A program made the position numbers and the translations under genes. DNA of 64,000 bases from Clostridia bacterium (GTDB lineage Bacteria > Bacillota > Clostridia > Christensenellales > Aristaeellaceae): NCBI GenBank assembly GCA_017545905.1, contig JAFWXL010000050.1, positions 27,871 through 91,870 of the forward strand, read 5' to 3'. Positions 57,337-64,000 of this stretch are shown here, piece after piece (position 1 is the first letter of the stretch; every line of letters starts with the position of its first letter). The notes beneath the pieces were generated by a model. It did no database searches, was not told where the DNA came from, and saw only the letters and a program-made list of their open reading frames with translations.

Positions 57337-57364
57337 AAGGGGAAGCGCTCCGGCGCTTCCCCTT
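57337..57364 (+). terminator. Terminator after binding-protein gene
   Basis: A perfect 12-bp stem, AAGGGGAAGCGC (57337-57348) with GCGCTTCCCCTT (57353-57364), loop TCCG, is followed by ATTTCTTTCATTTTT. Confidence 0.85.
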
Positions 57365-57395
57365 ATTTCTTTCATTTTTCCTCACGGAGGTTCGT

Positions 57396-60300
57396 ATGCA
57401 GCAGCTGCTCAATGACAACTGGCTCTTTGCCAAAACAGCCAACGATGCGCCACGTCCCGCACAGGATGCCTTCCAGCCTGTCGCCCTGCCGCATGACTGG
57501 CTCATCGCGCAGGAGAACGCCCTCTATGAAAATGGCGACGGCTGGTATCTGCGCAGGCTTTCTGTGCCCGATGCGCATGATGGCTGGCGCCGTATTCTGC
57601 GCTTTGACGGCGTATACATGAACTGCGACGTCATCGTCAACGGGCAGACCGTCTGCACGCACCGCTACGGCTATACGGCATTTGATGCGGACATCACCGA
57701 TGCGCTCATCGATGGAGAAAACGAAATTCTCGTTCACGTGCGCTTTACCAGTCCCTGCTCGCGCTGGTATTCCGGCGCAGGCATCTATCGCGACGTGACA
57801 TTCATCGAATTGCCTGCCTGTCATATCGCGCCGGACGGCGTATATGTGCATACGGAAAAGACGCCGGACGGCTGGATCATGCACGCAGAAACGGAGATTG
57901 TAAGCAGCTGCGGCAGCTGCAGGCCTCTGCACCGGCTGCTGGATGCTGACGGATGCTGCATAGCGCAGGGAGAAGAGACGCTGCAGGTCGCCGATCCTCA
58001 TCTGTGGAGCTGCGACGATCCGTATGTCTACACGCTCGAAACATTCTATGGCAGCGAAATGCTGCGCCAGAATGTGGGCTTCCGCACGCTGCGCCTTGAT
58101 CCTGATGAGGGACTGTTTCTTAACGGGCAGCATGTGAAGCTGCACGGCGTCTGCCTGCATCACGACCTCGGCGCGCTGGGCGCGGCCTTCCACGAGAAAG
58201 CGGCAAGAAGACAGCTGCAGGTTATGAAGGACATGGGCGTCAACGCCCTGCGCACAGCGCATAATCCGCCCGCACGGCAGGTCATGGACCTGTGCGATGA
58301 GATGGGCATCCTCGTGGTCAGCGAAGCTTTTGACATGTGGACGCTCTCCAAGAATCCCTTTGACTATGCGCGTTTTTTCCCGGAATGCGAGGAGGCGGAT
58401 GTGGCCAGCTGGGTGCGCCGCGACCGCAATCATCCAAGCCTTCTCATGTGGTCCATCGGCAACGAAATCCTCGATACCCACATCGATGCACGCGGCCAGG
58501 ATCTGACCCGCATGCTTGCCGCGCAGGTGCGCGAGCATGATCCTGCCGGCAACGGCGCGATCACCCTTGGCCTGAACTATCTACCGTGGGAGAACGCGCA
58601 GCGATGCGTGGACATCATCAAAAACGGCGGCTATAACTACGCAGAAAAGCTCTATGAGCCTCACCACAAAAAATACCCGGACTGGGTCATCTACGGCAGC
58701 GAAACAGGCTCTCTGGTTTCAAGCCGCGGCGTATACCATTTTCCGGCGGACACGCCCATCCTTTCGGATGCGGATCTGCAGTGCTCCGCGCTGGGCAACA
58801 GCCTGACCAGCTGGGGCACGCGCGACGTATGCCGGATGATCACAGATGACCTCAAGACCCCTTATTCCATGGGCCAGTTCATCTGGAGCGGCATCGACTA
58901 CCTCGGCGAGCCCACTCCTTATCATACGCGCTCCAGCTACTTCGGCCTCGCTGACACGGCGGTTTTCCCCAAGGATCTGTATTACCTGTTTAAAGCTGCA
59001 TGGAGCAGGGAGCCCGTGCTGCATATCGGCGTACACTGGGATTGGAACATCGGACAGATGATCGATGTGAACGTGATGACCAATGCGCCGGAATGCGAAC
59101 TGCTGCTCAACGGCAGAAGCCTTGGCAGAAAGCGCGCGAGCTTCACGGACGCTGCGCTCGCCCTGCCGCGCTGGCATGTGCCATTTGAAAAGGGAACGCT
59201 CACCGCGCGCGCATACGATGCGGATGGATGCTGTATCGGCGAAACGACTCAGCAGACGCCAGGCGACAGCCGCCGTCTCATTCTGCGCGCGCAGGATGCA
59301 TCCCTGACAGGCGACGGGTACGATCTGACGTTTGTTGAGATCAGCGCCGAGGATGCGCAGGGCAATCCCGTGCACAATGCCTGCGATCGCGTCACGATCA
59401 CCGTAAACGGCTCGGGTATGCTCATGGGCCTTGACAACGGCGACAGCACCGATCTGGACGGCTACAAGACCGATACACGCCGCCTGTTCTCCGGCAGGCT
59501 GCTGGCCATTGTCGGCACGCTGCATGCGCCTGAGGGCGGTGAAATCCGTATCAAAGCAAGCGCGCCCGGTCTTGAAGGCGCGTGCCTGATCCTGCCGGTC
59601 ATCCCGGCACAAAAGCGCCCCGGCACAGAGCGTATAGCGGACTGCCGCCACGGCATCGCAGGCCAGCCCATCCATGTGCGCAGAATCGAGCTGACTGCTC
59701 ACACTGGCACGCACCTGAATCCCGATCATCGCGAGGCCGCCTTCACCTGGCGGCTTCTCCCGGAAAGCTCTATGGCGCAGGAAATCATCTGGCAGGTGAC
59801 CAACGCTGCGGGTATCGACAACGGCTGCGCAGAGCTGATCACAGAGGATACGCAGATCCGCGTGCGGGCGCTGGGCGACGGGGTCGTCTACCTGCGTGCG
59901 CTCTGCTGCAACGGATATGATCATCCGCGCGTGATCTCTCAAACAGAGCTCACCATATCCGGCCTGGGCACGCCGAACCTCGATCCATACGGCTTTGTAA
60001 CCGCCGGACTGTACGATCTCTCCAGCGGAGAGATCACCCCGGGCAACGACAAGGGCGTAGCCTTTGCCCGCGACGGGCGCAGCATGGCCGGCTTCACCTG
60101 CGTCGATTTCGGGCCGGATGGATCGGATGAGATCACCCTGCCCATCTTCGCGCTGGACAGCAGCCCCTACGAACTGGAGATGTACATCGGCAATCCTGAC
60201 GAGGGCGCGCCGCTTTTTGCCCGCCTGCCTTACCAGAAGCCCTCCCGCTGGAATGTCTATCAGAGTGAAACCTACACACTTCCCCGGCGTATCACGGGGC

Positions 60301-60737
60301 TTCAGACGATCTGCTTTGTCATGCACAAAAAGATCCATCTGAAGGGATTCTCCTTTGCCAGGCAGAGCCGTGCCTTCATGGATCTTTCCGCCGGCGAAGC
60401 AGACTTCATCTACGGCGACAGCTTTACCCGCAGCGCCGGCGCCATCACCGGTATCGGCAACAACGTATCCCTCGTCTTTGAGCGCATGGACTTTGGCGCC
60501 TGCCACCGCGTGAAGCTGATCCTTTGCGGCAGGACGCCGCTCGTGCAGAATCCTATCACCATCCATATCCGGCGCGAAGATGGGGAAGAAATCCGCGAGG
60601 TTGCCGCTTTCCATGGAGAGGGCACGCAGCAGCATTTTGATCTGCCTGTCCCCGGCGGGCTGTGTACGGTCACATTCGTATTCCTGCCCGGCTCACAGTT
60701 CGATTTTGAATGCTTCCGGTTTGAAGCAGCAGATTGA
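57396..60737 (+). CDS. GH2 glycosidase with C-terminal carbohydrate-binding-like module
   Basis: 1113 residues, no signal peptide. Order: GH2 sugar-binding domain (residues ~1-145, WYLRRLSVPD), Ig domain (~150-235), TIM barrel (~236-530), DUF4982-like domain (~540-610), Ig-like domain (~625-730), then ~380 residues with another Ig-like and a CBM6-like jelly roll at the end. Acid/base Glu357 is in MWSIGNEILD; nucleophile Glu436 is in IYGSETGS. GH2 includes beta-galactosidases, beta-glucuronidases and others. Locus context favours a side-chain sugar of xylan, but specificity is open. CACGGAGG precedes the ATG; a terminator lies between it and the binding-protein gene. Confidence 0.88.
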   Translation: MQQLLNDNWLFAKTANDAPRPAQDAFQPVALPHDWLIAQENALYENGDGWYLRRLSVPDAHDGWRRILRFDGVYMNCDVIVNGQTVCTHRYGYTAFDADITDALIDGENEILVHVRFTSPCSRWYSGAGIYRDVTFIELPACHIAPDGVYVHTEKTPDGWIMHAETEIVSSCGSCRPLHRLLDADGCCIAQGEETLQVADPHLWSCDDPYVYTLETFYGSEMLRQNVGFRTLRLDPDEGLFLNGQHVKLHGVCLHHDLGALGAAFHEKAARRQLQVMKDMGVNALRTAHNPPARQVMDLCDEMGILVVSEAFDMWTLSKNPFDYARFFPECEEADVASWVRRDRNHPSLLMWSIGNEILDTHIDARGQDLTRMLAAQVREHDPAGNGAITLGLNYLPWENAQRCVDIIKNGGYNYAEKLYEPHHKKYPDWVIYGSETGSLVSSRGVYHFPADTPILSDADLQCSALGNSLTSWGTRDVCRMITDDLKTPYSMGQFIWSGIDYLGEPTPYHTRSSYFGLADTAVFPKDLYYLFKAAWSREPVLHIGVHWDWNIGQMIDVNVMTNAPECELLLNGRSLGRKRASFTDAALALPRWHVPFEKGTLTARAYDADGCCIGETTQQTPGDSRRLILRAQDASLTGDGYDLTFVEISAEDAQGNPVHNACDRVTITVNGSGMLMGLDNGDSTDLDGYKTDTRRLFSGRLLAIVGTLHAPEGGEIRIKASAPGLEGACLILPVIPAQKRPGTERIADCRHGIAGQPIHVRRIELTAHTGTHLNPDHREAAFTWRLLPESSMAQEIIWQVTNAAGIDNGCAELITEDTQIRVRALGDGVVYLRALCCNGYDHPRVISQTELTISGLGTPNLDPYGFVTAGLYDLSSGEITPGNDKGVAFARDGRSMAGFTCVDFGPDGSDEITLPIFALDSSPYELEMYIGNPDEGAPLFARLPYQKPSRWNVYQSETYTLPRRITGLQTICFVMHKKIHLKGFSFARQSRAFMDLSAGEADFIYGDSFTRSAGAITGIGNNVSLVFERMDFGACHRVKLILCGRTPLVQNPITIHIRREDGEEIREVAAFHGEGTQQHFDLPVPGGLCTVTFVFLPGSQFDFECFRFEAAD

Positions 60738-60772
60738 GACCGGCATAATCTCTCCAAAGGAAACAAAAGAAA

Positions 60773-60803
60773 CCCGGAAATCGAGCATTGCTTGATTTCC
60801 GGG
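60773..60803 (+). terminator. Terminator of the xylan locus
   Basis: CCCGGAAATCGAGC (60773-60786) pairs with GCTTGATTTCCGGG (60790-60803), with one G-T wobble, and is followed by CGATTTTTTC. Confidence 0.85.
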
Positions 60804-60825
60804 CGATTTTTTCTTATTCTTTGTT

Positions 60826-60935
60826 ATTCCCACTCGCCAAATGAGATTCATTTCCAAATGGGTTCGTTTAGAATATTTGCGTTCTCGCGATTCGCTTTGA
60901 TCTCAGGTATCCTGTATCCATGGGGTATTCGGATT
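60826..60935 (+). repeat. Family B dispersed repeat, copy 2
   Basis: The counterpart of 48071-48177 in the same orientation. It contains AAATGA-GAT-TCATTT; copy 1 keeps a shorter AATG/CATT pair at this place. Both copies lie just downstream of hairpins with a GATTTC right arm. Confidence 0.6.
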
Positions 60936-61038
60936 TCTGTTGTCATTTGGTTATCAGGCTGTGTTATCAGGCAAATAACCTTTAACCCAGCCGCATTATC
61001 GCATAGGGAATGACAGAGATTCGAGCGCTGCGCTTTCC

Positions 61039-61818
61039 TTACATCCACCTGATCGCATTATAGCAGCAGATCAGGAAGATCACAACCAGCAGGCCGGAGA
61101 ACAGCTTGTCCGTCGTTTCGGCGGAGAGTTTCCTGTGCAGCTTTGCAGAGACAAAGCCTCCAATCGCGCCCGCAGCGACCATCGCCACCAGGACGGGCAT
61201 TTCAAACGCAGGCACGCTGCCCGTGACAAGGCTCACAATCAGGCTCATGACCTGGCTCATCAGGATGATCAGGATGGAATTGACCGCCGCCTGCTTGGTG
61301 CCCATGGAGAAGAAATAATACAGCACGGCCAGATTCATCGGGCCGCCGCCGATGCCCAGGAACGACGAGCACATGCCCAGCAGCAGGCCGATCACGACGG
61401 CGACAGACGTGCTGCGCACGTCCTTGGTGCGGATGCGCGCCTTGTTGCGGACATAGGCCAGCGTGCCAAGCACCATCAGGCCCAGCACGATCGCCTGAAT
61501 CATGCCCACCAGCTGATCCGCGCCAACGGCTTGCTTGATCATTTCAAAAAGCCGCTTGCCCAGCACGCCGCCAACCGCCGCGCCAATGCCCAGCGGAATG
61601 CTGCGCTTTGCGTCCAGTTCCTTGGTCTTGCGGTTCTTGTATACCGAGATCAGCGACATGGCGAGCACGGTCAGTCCCGAAAGGAAAGAGACCGTCGATA
61701 CGCTCATGATGCCCGTGGCGTCCAGCAGCGGCTTGATCACCACGCCGCCGCCAATGCCGCAGATGCCGCCGATGGTGCTGGCGCAAAGGCACACAACAAA
61801 CACAAACAGAATCGTCAT
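61039..61818 (-). CDS. TauE/SafE-family anion exporter
   Basis: 259 residues, eight membrane helices, with the two family repeats GICGIGGGVVIKPLLDATG and SSFLGIGGGPMNLAVLYYFF. Family members export sulfite, sulfate or sulfonates. GGAGGAA precedes the ATG. It is divergent from a sulfatase maturase and near a sulfatase, so disposal of sulfate/sulfite released from sulfated glycans is a sensible role, inferred from proximity. Confidence 0.9.
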   Translation of the reverse strand: MTILFVFVVCLCASTIGGICGIGGGVVIKPLLDATGIMSVSTVSFLSGLTVLAMSLISVYKNRKTKELDAKRSIPLGIGAAVGGVLGKRLFEMIKQAVGADQLVGMIQAIVLGLMVLGTLAYVRNKARIRTKDVRSTSVAVVIGLLLGMCSSFLGIGGGPMNLAVLYYFFSMGTKQAAVNSILIILMSQVMSLIVSLVTGSVPAFEMPVLVAMVAAGAIGGFVSAKLHRKLSAETTDKLFSGLLVVIFLICCYNAIRWM

Positions 61819-61849
61819 TTTGATTTCCTCCGTACCATCCTGTGCAGGC

Positions 61850-61878
61850 TTTATCGCCTGCCGCGGATATGCTATAAT
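61850..61878 (+). promoter_or_regulatory. Sulfatase maturase promoter
   Basis: TTTATC (61850-61855), 17-base spacer, TATAAT (61873-61878), about 40 bases before the ATG. The -35 is weak. Confidence 0.5.
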
Positions 61879-61916
61879 ACGATTATACTACGCTTTCTGC
61901 CAAAGGAGAAGACGCC

Positions 61917-63008
61917 ATGCCGCCGATCACCGTGATGGTCAAGCCCGTTTCCGGCGCGTGCAACATGCGCTGCCGCTATTGCTTCTATGCCGATGAGATG
62001 CACCATCGGAAATCTTCCGTATATCCGAAGATGACCGGCGAACTGCTGGATACCATGGTGCGCCGCGTGGTCCGCTCGGCGGATTCCTCCGTGCATTTTC
62101 TCTTTCAGGGCGGCGAACCGACGCTGATCGGTCTTCCCTTCTTTGAGGAGCTTGTCCGGCTTGAGCGCAAATACAACACGCGCGGCCTGAAGATCAGCAA
62201 CGCCGTGCAGACCAACGGCTACGACCTCTCCGATGAGATGATCGCCTTCTTTGCAAAGGAACAGTTTCTCGTTGGCGTATCGCTGGACGGCACGGACGAG
62301 ACGCACGACATGCTGCGCCCCGACGCAAAGGGTCTGCCTACATCTTCCGTTGTCCGAAAGAACATTGACCGTCTGCGTGCAGCCGGCGTGAGCGTCAACG
62401 TGCTGTGCGTGGTCAACGGCGAAGTTGCCAAACACCCCAAAGAGGTCTTCTGTGCGCTTGCGCCCTATGAATATCTTCAGTTTATTCCATGCCTGGACGG
62501 TCTGGACGGCAAAAAGCGGGATTACTCGCTCAGCAGCGACGCCTATCTTGCTTTCCTCAAAGCCACGTTTGACTGCTATCATCAGGCGTATCTGAATGGT
62601 CATCCCGTTTCCGTCCGCAATTTTGACAACTGGGTCGCCATGCTCATGGGCATGCCGCCGGAGAACTGCGCCATGGTTGGCCGCTGCGGGCCAAGCCTTG
62701 TCATCGAGAGCGACGGCAGCGTCTATCCCTGCGATTTCTACGCGCTGGACAAGTGGAAGCTCGGCAGCATCGCCGAGGATTCCCTCAGGCGCATGCTCAC
62801 AAGCGACAGGGAAAAGGCATTCCTCGAAGAATCCCTGCCCGTACCCGAAACATGCAAAGCCTGCCGCTGGTACGGCCTGTGCCGCAACGGCTGCAAGCGC
62901 GAACGCGATCCTGAAACGGGCCTCAACCGCTGGTGCAGCGTGCACAGCGCATTCTTTGAATACGCCTATGACCGCATGAACCAGATGGCGCAGCAATTAA
63001 AGAGATAA
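61917..63008 (+). CDS. Anaerobic sulfatase-maturating radical SAM enzyme
   Basis: 363 residues. Converts the active-site Cys or Ser of sulfatases to formylglycine without oxygen. The radical SAM cluster is Cys15, Cys19 and Cys22 (ACNMRCRYCFY). FLFQGGEPTLIGL and SNAVQTNGYDL follow. The SPASM region carries CGPSLVIESDGSVYPCDFY, CKACRWYGLCRNGCKRE and a final Cys (NRWCSVHSAFFEYAY) for two auxiliary [4Fe-4S] clusters. AAAGGAG precedes the ATG. The convergent sulfatase next to it is the natural client. Confidence 0.93.
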   Translation: MPPITVMVKPVSGACNMRCRYCFYADEMHHRKSSVYPKMTGELLDTMVRRVVRSADSSVHFLFQGGEPTLIGLPFFEELVRLERKYNTRGLKISNAVQTNGYDLSDEMIAFFAKEQFLVGVSLDGTDETHDMLRPDAKGLPTSSVVRKNIDRLRAAGVSVNVLCVVNGEVAKHPKEVFCALAPYEYLQFIPCLDGLDGKKRDYSLSSDAYLAFLKATFDCYHQAYLNGHPVSVRNFDNWVAMLMGMPPENCAMVGRCGPSLVIESDGSVYPCDFYALDKWKLGSIAEDSLRRMLTSDREKAFLEESLPVPETCKACRWYGLCRNGCKRERDPETGLNRWCSVHSAFFEYAYDRMNQMAQQLKR

Positions 63009-63020
63009 TCAAAGAAAAGA

Positions 63021-63052
63021 GCCTGTAAAGCAAACGCTTTACAGGCCTTTTT
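63021..63052. terminator. Terminator between maturase and sulfatase
   Basis: A perfect 11-bp stem, GCCTGTAAAGC (63021-63031) with GCTTTACAGGC (63036-63046), loop AAAC, is followed by CTTTTTCC. Confidence 0.85.
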
Positions 63053-63119
63053 CCTTAAAGCGAAACGCTGAAAGGGGATTTCAAAATATCGGCCTCGTCC
63101 TCAAAACTGCAAGCTTTAT

Positions 63120-63252
63120 AGCAGTATGTTGGCACCGTAGCCTGCCGCGCCCGGTGGGCGAAACAGGCAGGCGGAGCGTGGGAAACCGCAAGGAGCAATG
63201 GAACATTGCGACTATGCGGGCTTCCCGAAGATGCCGCCGGCAGCATGCCGGC
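63120..63252 (-). other. Sulfatase 3' region with three hairpins
   Basis: Read on the minus strand after the sulfatase TAA: GCCGGC-ATGCT-GCCGGC, then GCAATG-TTC-CATTGC, then GCCTGCC...GGCAGGC enclosing CGCCC-ACC-GGGCG. There is no T-run until the terminator at 63021. Start of the first hairpin directly on the stop codon resembles the 3' ends of lsrK and the PTS permease gene. Confidence 0.5.
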
Positions 63253-64000
63253 TTAGTCGGTGATGGTCGGGGTCGCGCCCTCGGCACGCTTGATCCAGTC
63301 GAGCAGGCGGATGCGCAGCATCGCCTTCGCCTCGGCATACGCCGGATCGGCGACAACGTTGTTCAGCTGCACCGGGTCGACGCGCAGATCATACATGTAG
63401 TCGTCCGCATAGACGTCGGCAGCCGCAGCCACGCCGCCGTTCACGCCCGGGGCGTACACGGCATAGAGGAACTCCGGCGTGCGGATGCAGCGGCCGCAGC
63501 GGCTCTCGCTGATCTGAGCAAAGGCCTCGTTGACGCGGTCCGGCGTATTGCCCTCCACGACGTCCACGAGGTTCTCGCCGATCATCGCATCGCCGACGTC
63601 AACGCCGGCCAGCGCGAGGATGGTCTTCGGGAGGCTGGCGGTGGAGACGATCTGCTCCTCGACCTTGCCGCCCTTGAACGGGCCGCCCGCAATAACCAGC
63701 GGCACGCGCAGCGCAGCGTCATGACCGGAGCGCTTGTAATCGTCATAGCCGTTGAGGTGACCGTCGCGGTTGCGGGTCTTGAAGTGAGAGCCATGGTCCG
63801 CGCCGAAGATGATGACCGTATTGTCATACAGGCCTTCCTTCTTCAGGCGGTCGATCAGCTTGCCCAGGTTCTCATCCAGGGACGCGCACGCGCCCAGATA
63901 ATCCGGATACTCTTCCTTGTAGTCGCCGCCCAGCGCAGCCAGATCCGCCGGCACCTCGTAGTTGGCGTACTTCTCCTTGGAACCGACCGGGCCCTCGTAG
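63253..64000 (-). CDS. Sulfatase, C-terminal part (runs off window)
   Basis: The reading frame is open to the window end, giving about 248 C-terminal residues. The arylsulfatase alkaline-phosphatase-like fold is recognisable from YLGACASLDENLGKLIDRL, YDNTVIIFGADHGSHFKTRN (metal Asp-His), HDAALRVPLVIAGGPF and VSTASLPKTILALAGVDV. The N-terminal C/S-x-P-x-R site that would be converted to formylglycine lies outside. With the neighbouring maturase it would remove sulfate from host or algal glycans or other sulfate esters. Confidence 0.9.
   Translation of the reverse strand, partial: YEGPVGSKEKYANYEVPADLAALGGDYKEEYPDYLGACASLDENLGKLIDRLKKEGLYDNTVIIFGADHGSHFKTRNRDGHLNGYDDYKRSGHDAALRVPLVIAGGPFKGGKVEEQIVSTASLPKTILALAGVDVGDAMIGENLVDVVEGNTPDRVNEAFAQISESRCGRCIRTPEFLYAVYAPGVNGGVAAAADVYADDYMYDLRVDPVQLNNVVADPAYAEAKAMLRIRLLDWIKRAEGATPTITD

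Larger units (their letters stand above)
60738..61038. other. Gene-free gap with terminator and family B repeat
   Basis: This 301-base gap between convergent genes holds the terminator at 60773, family B copy 2 (60826-60935) and an A+T-rich stretch to 61010 with GTTATCAGG direct repeats (near 60950 and 60963). No gene is evident. Confidence 0.6.

Overview
This is a 64 kb chromosomal window at roughly 55-60 % G+C. It most likely comes from an uncultured, carbohydrate-degrading anaerobic Firmicute (class Clostridia, probably gut-associated). The evidence is: strong AGGAGG-type ribosome binding sites, consensus sigma-A promoters (TTGACA-17-TATAAT), short MKK...LLLA...AxA signal peptides, an EI/HPr phosphotransferase system, oxygen-sensitive enzyme types (radical SAM sulfatase maturase, ferredoxin-type subunit, molybdopterin oxidoreductase), and xylan and glycogen genes. 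I saw no rRNA, tRNA, CRISPR array, intact insertion sequence or prophage.

Layout. (1) 1-9066, plus strand: a six-gene cell-surface locus of no recognised family. Secreted proteins alternate with three tandem paralogues of a small membrane-anchored protein; a VPLVL-type domain is shared by the first and third genes. (2) 9193-18277: an AI-2 (autoinducer-2) uptake and processing locus closely matching enterobacterial lsr. lsrR, lsrK and a small cupin gene are on the minus strand; lsrA, lsrC (frameshifted), lsrD, lsrB and lsrF diverge on the plus strand. (3) 18602-22183: an AEC permease, a fucose-type mutarotase and a cytoplasmic beta-helix enzyme. (4) 22344-33784: a GntR-controlled catabolic island with a second AEC permease, a TAXI-TRAP importer, a molybdopterin oxidoreductase with FeS subunit, an isopropylmalate-synthase-like lyase, a cyclase-family hydrolase and a carboxyltransferase. 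The substrate is unknown. (5) 33984-37230: a MoxR/DUF58/DUF4129-like trio. (6) 37484-47780: a self-contained alpha-glucan operon controlled by a divergent LacI regulator. It runs IIA-IIC-IIB permease, EEP hydrolase, malQ, ptsH, ptsI and a plant-type glgB, so import, phosphorelay and glycogen branching are transcribed together. (7) 48229-60737: a glucuronoxylan (aldouronate) utilisation cluster with GH39, MBL hydrolase, GH67, AraC regulator, LplB/LplC/LplA-type ABC transporter and GH2. (8) 61039-64000: a TauE-type anion exporter, an anaerobic sulfatase maturase and the 3' part of a sulfatase.

Intergenic DNA is unusually structured. Two dispersed imperfect repeat families are visible. Family A lies beside the lsr genes and beside fucU; its tandem hairpins carry compensatory base changes. 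Family B lies at 48.07 kb and 60.83 kb. Long hairpins separate genes within the PTS operon, and several contain G-U pairs that fit only transcription from the coding strand. The most novel-looking items are the surface locus, the dedicated phosphorelay whose HPr lacks the regulatory serine, the family A structured element, and the TRAP/molybdopterin catabolic island.
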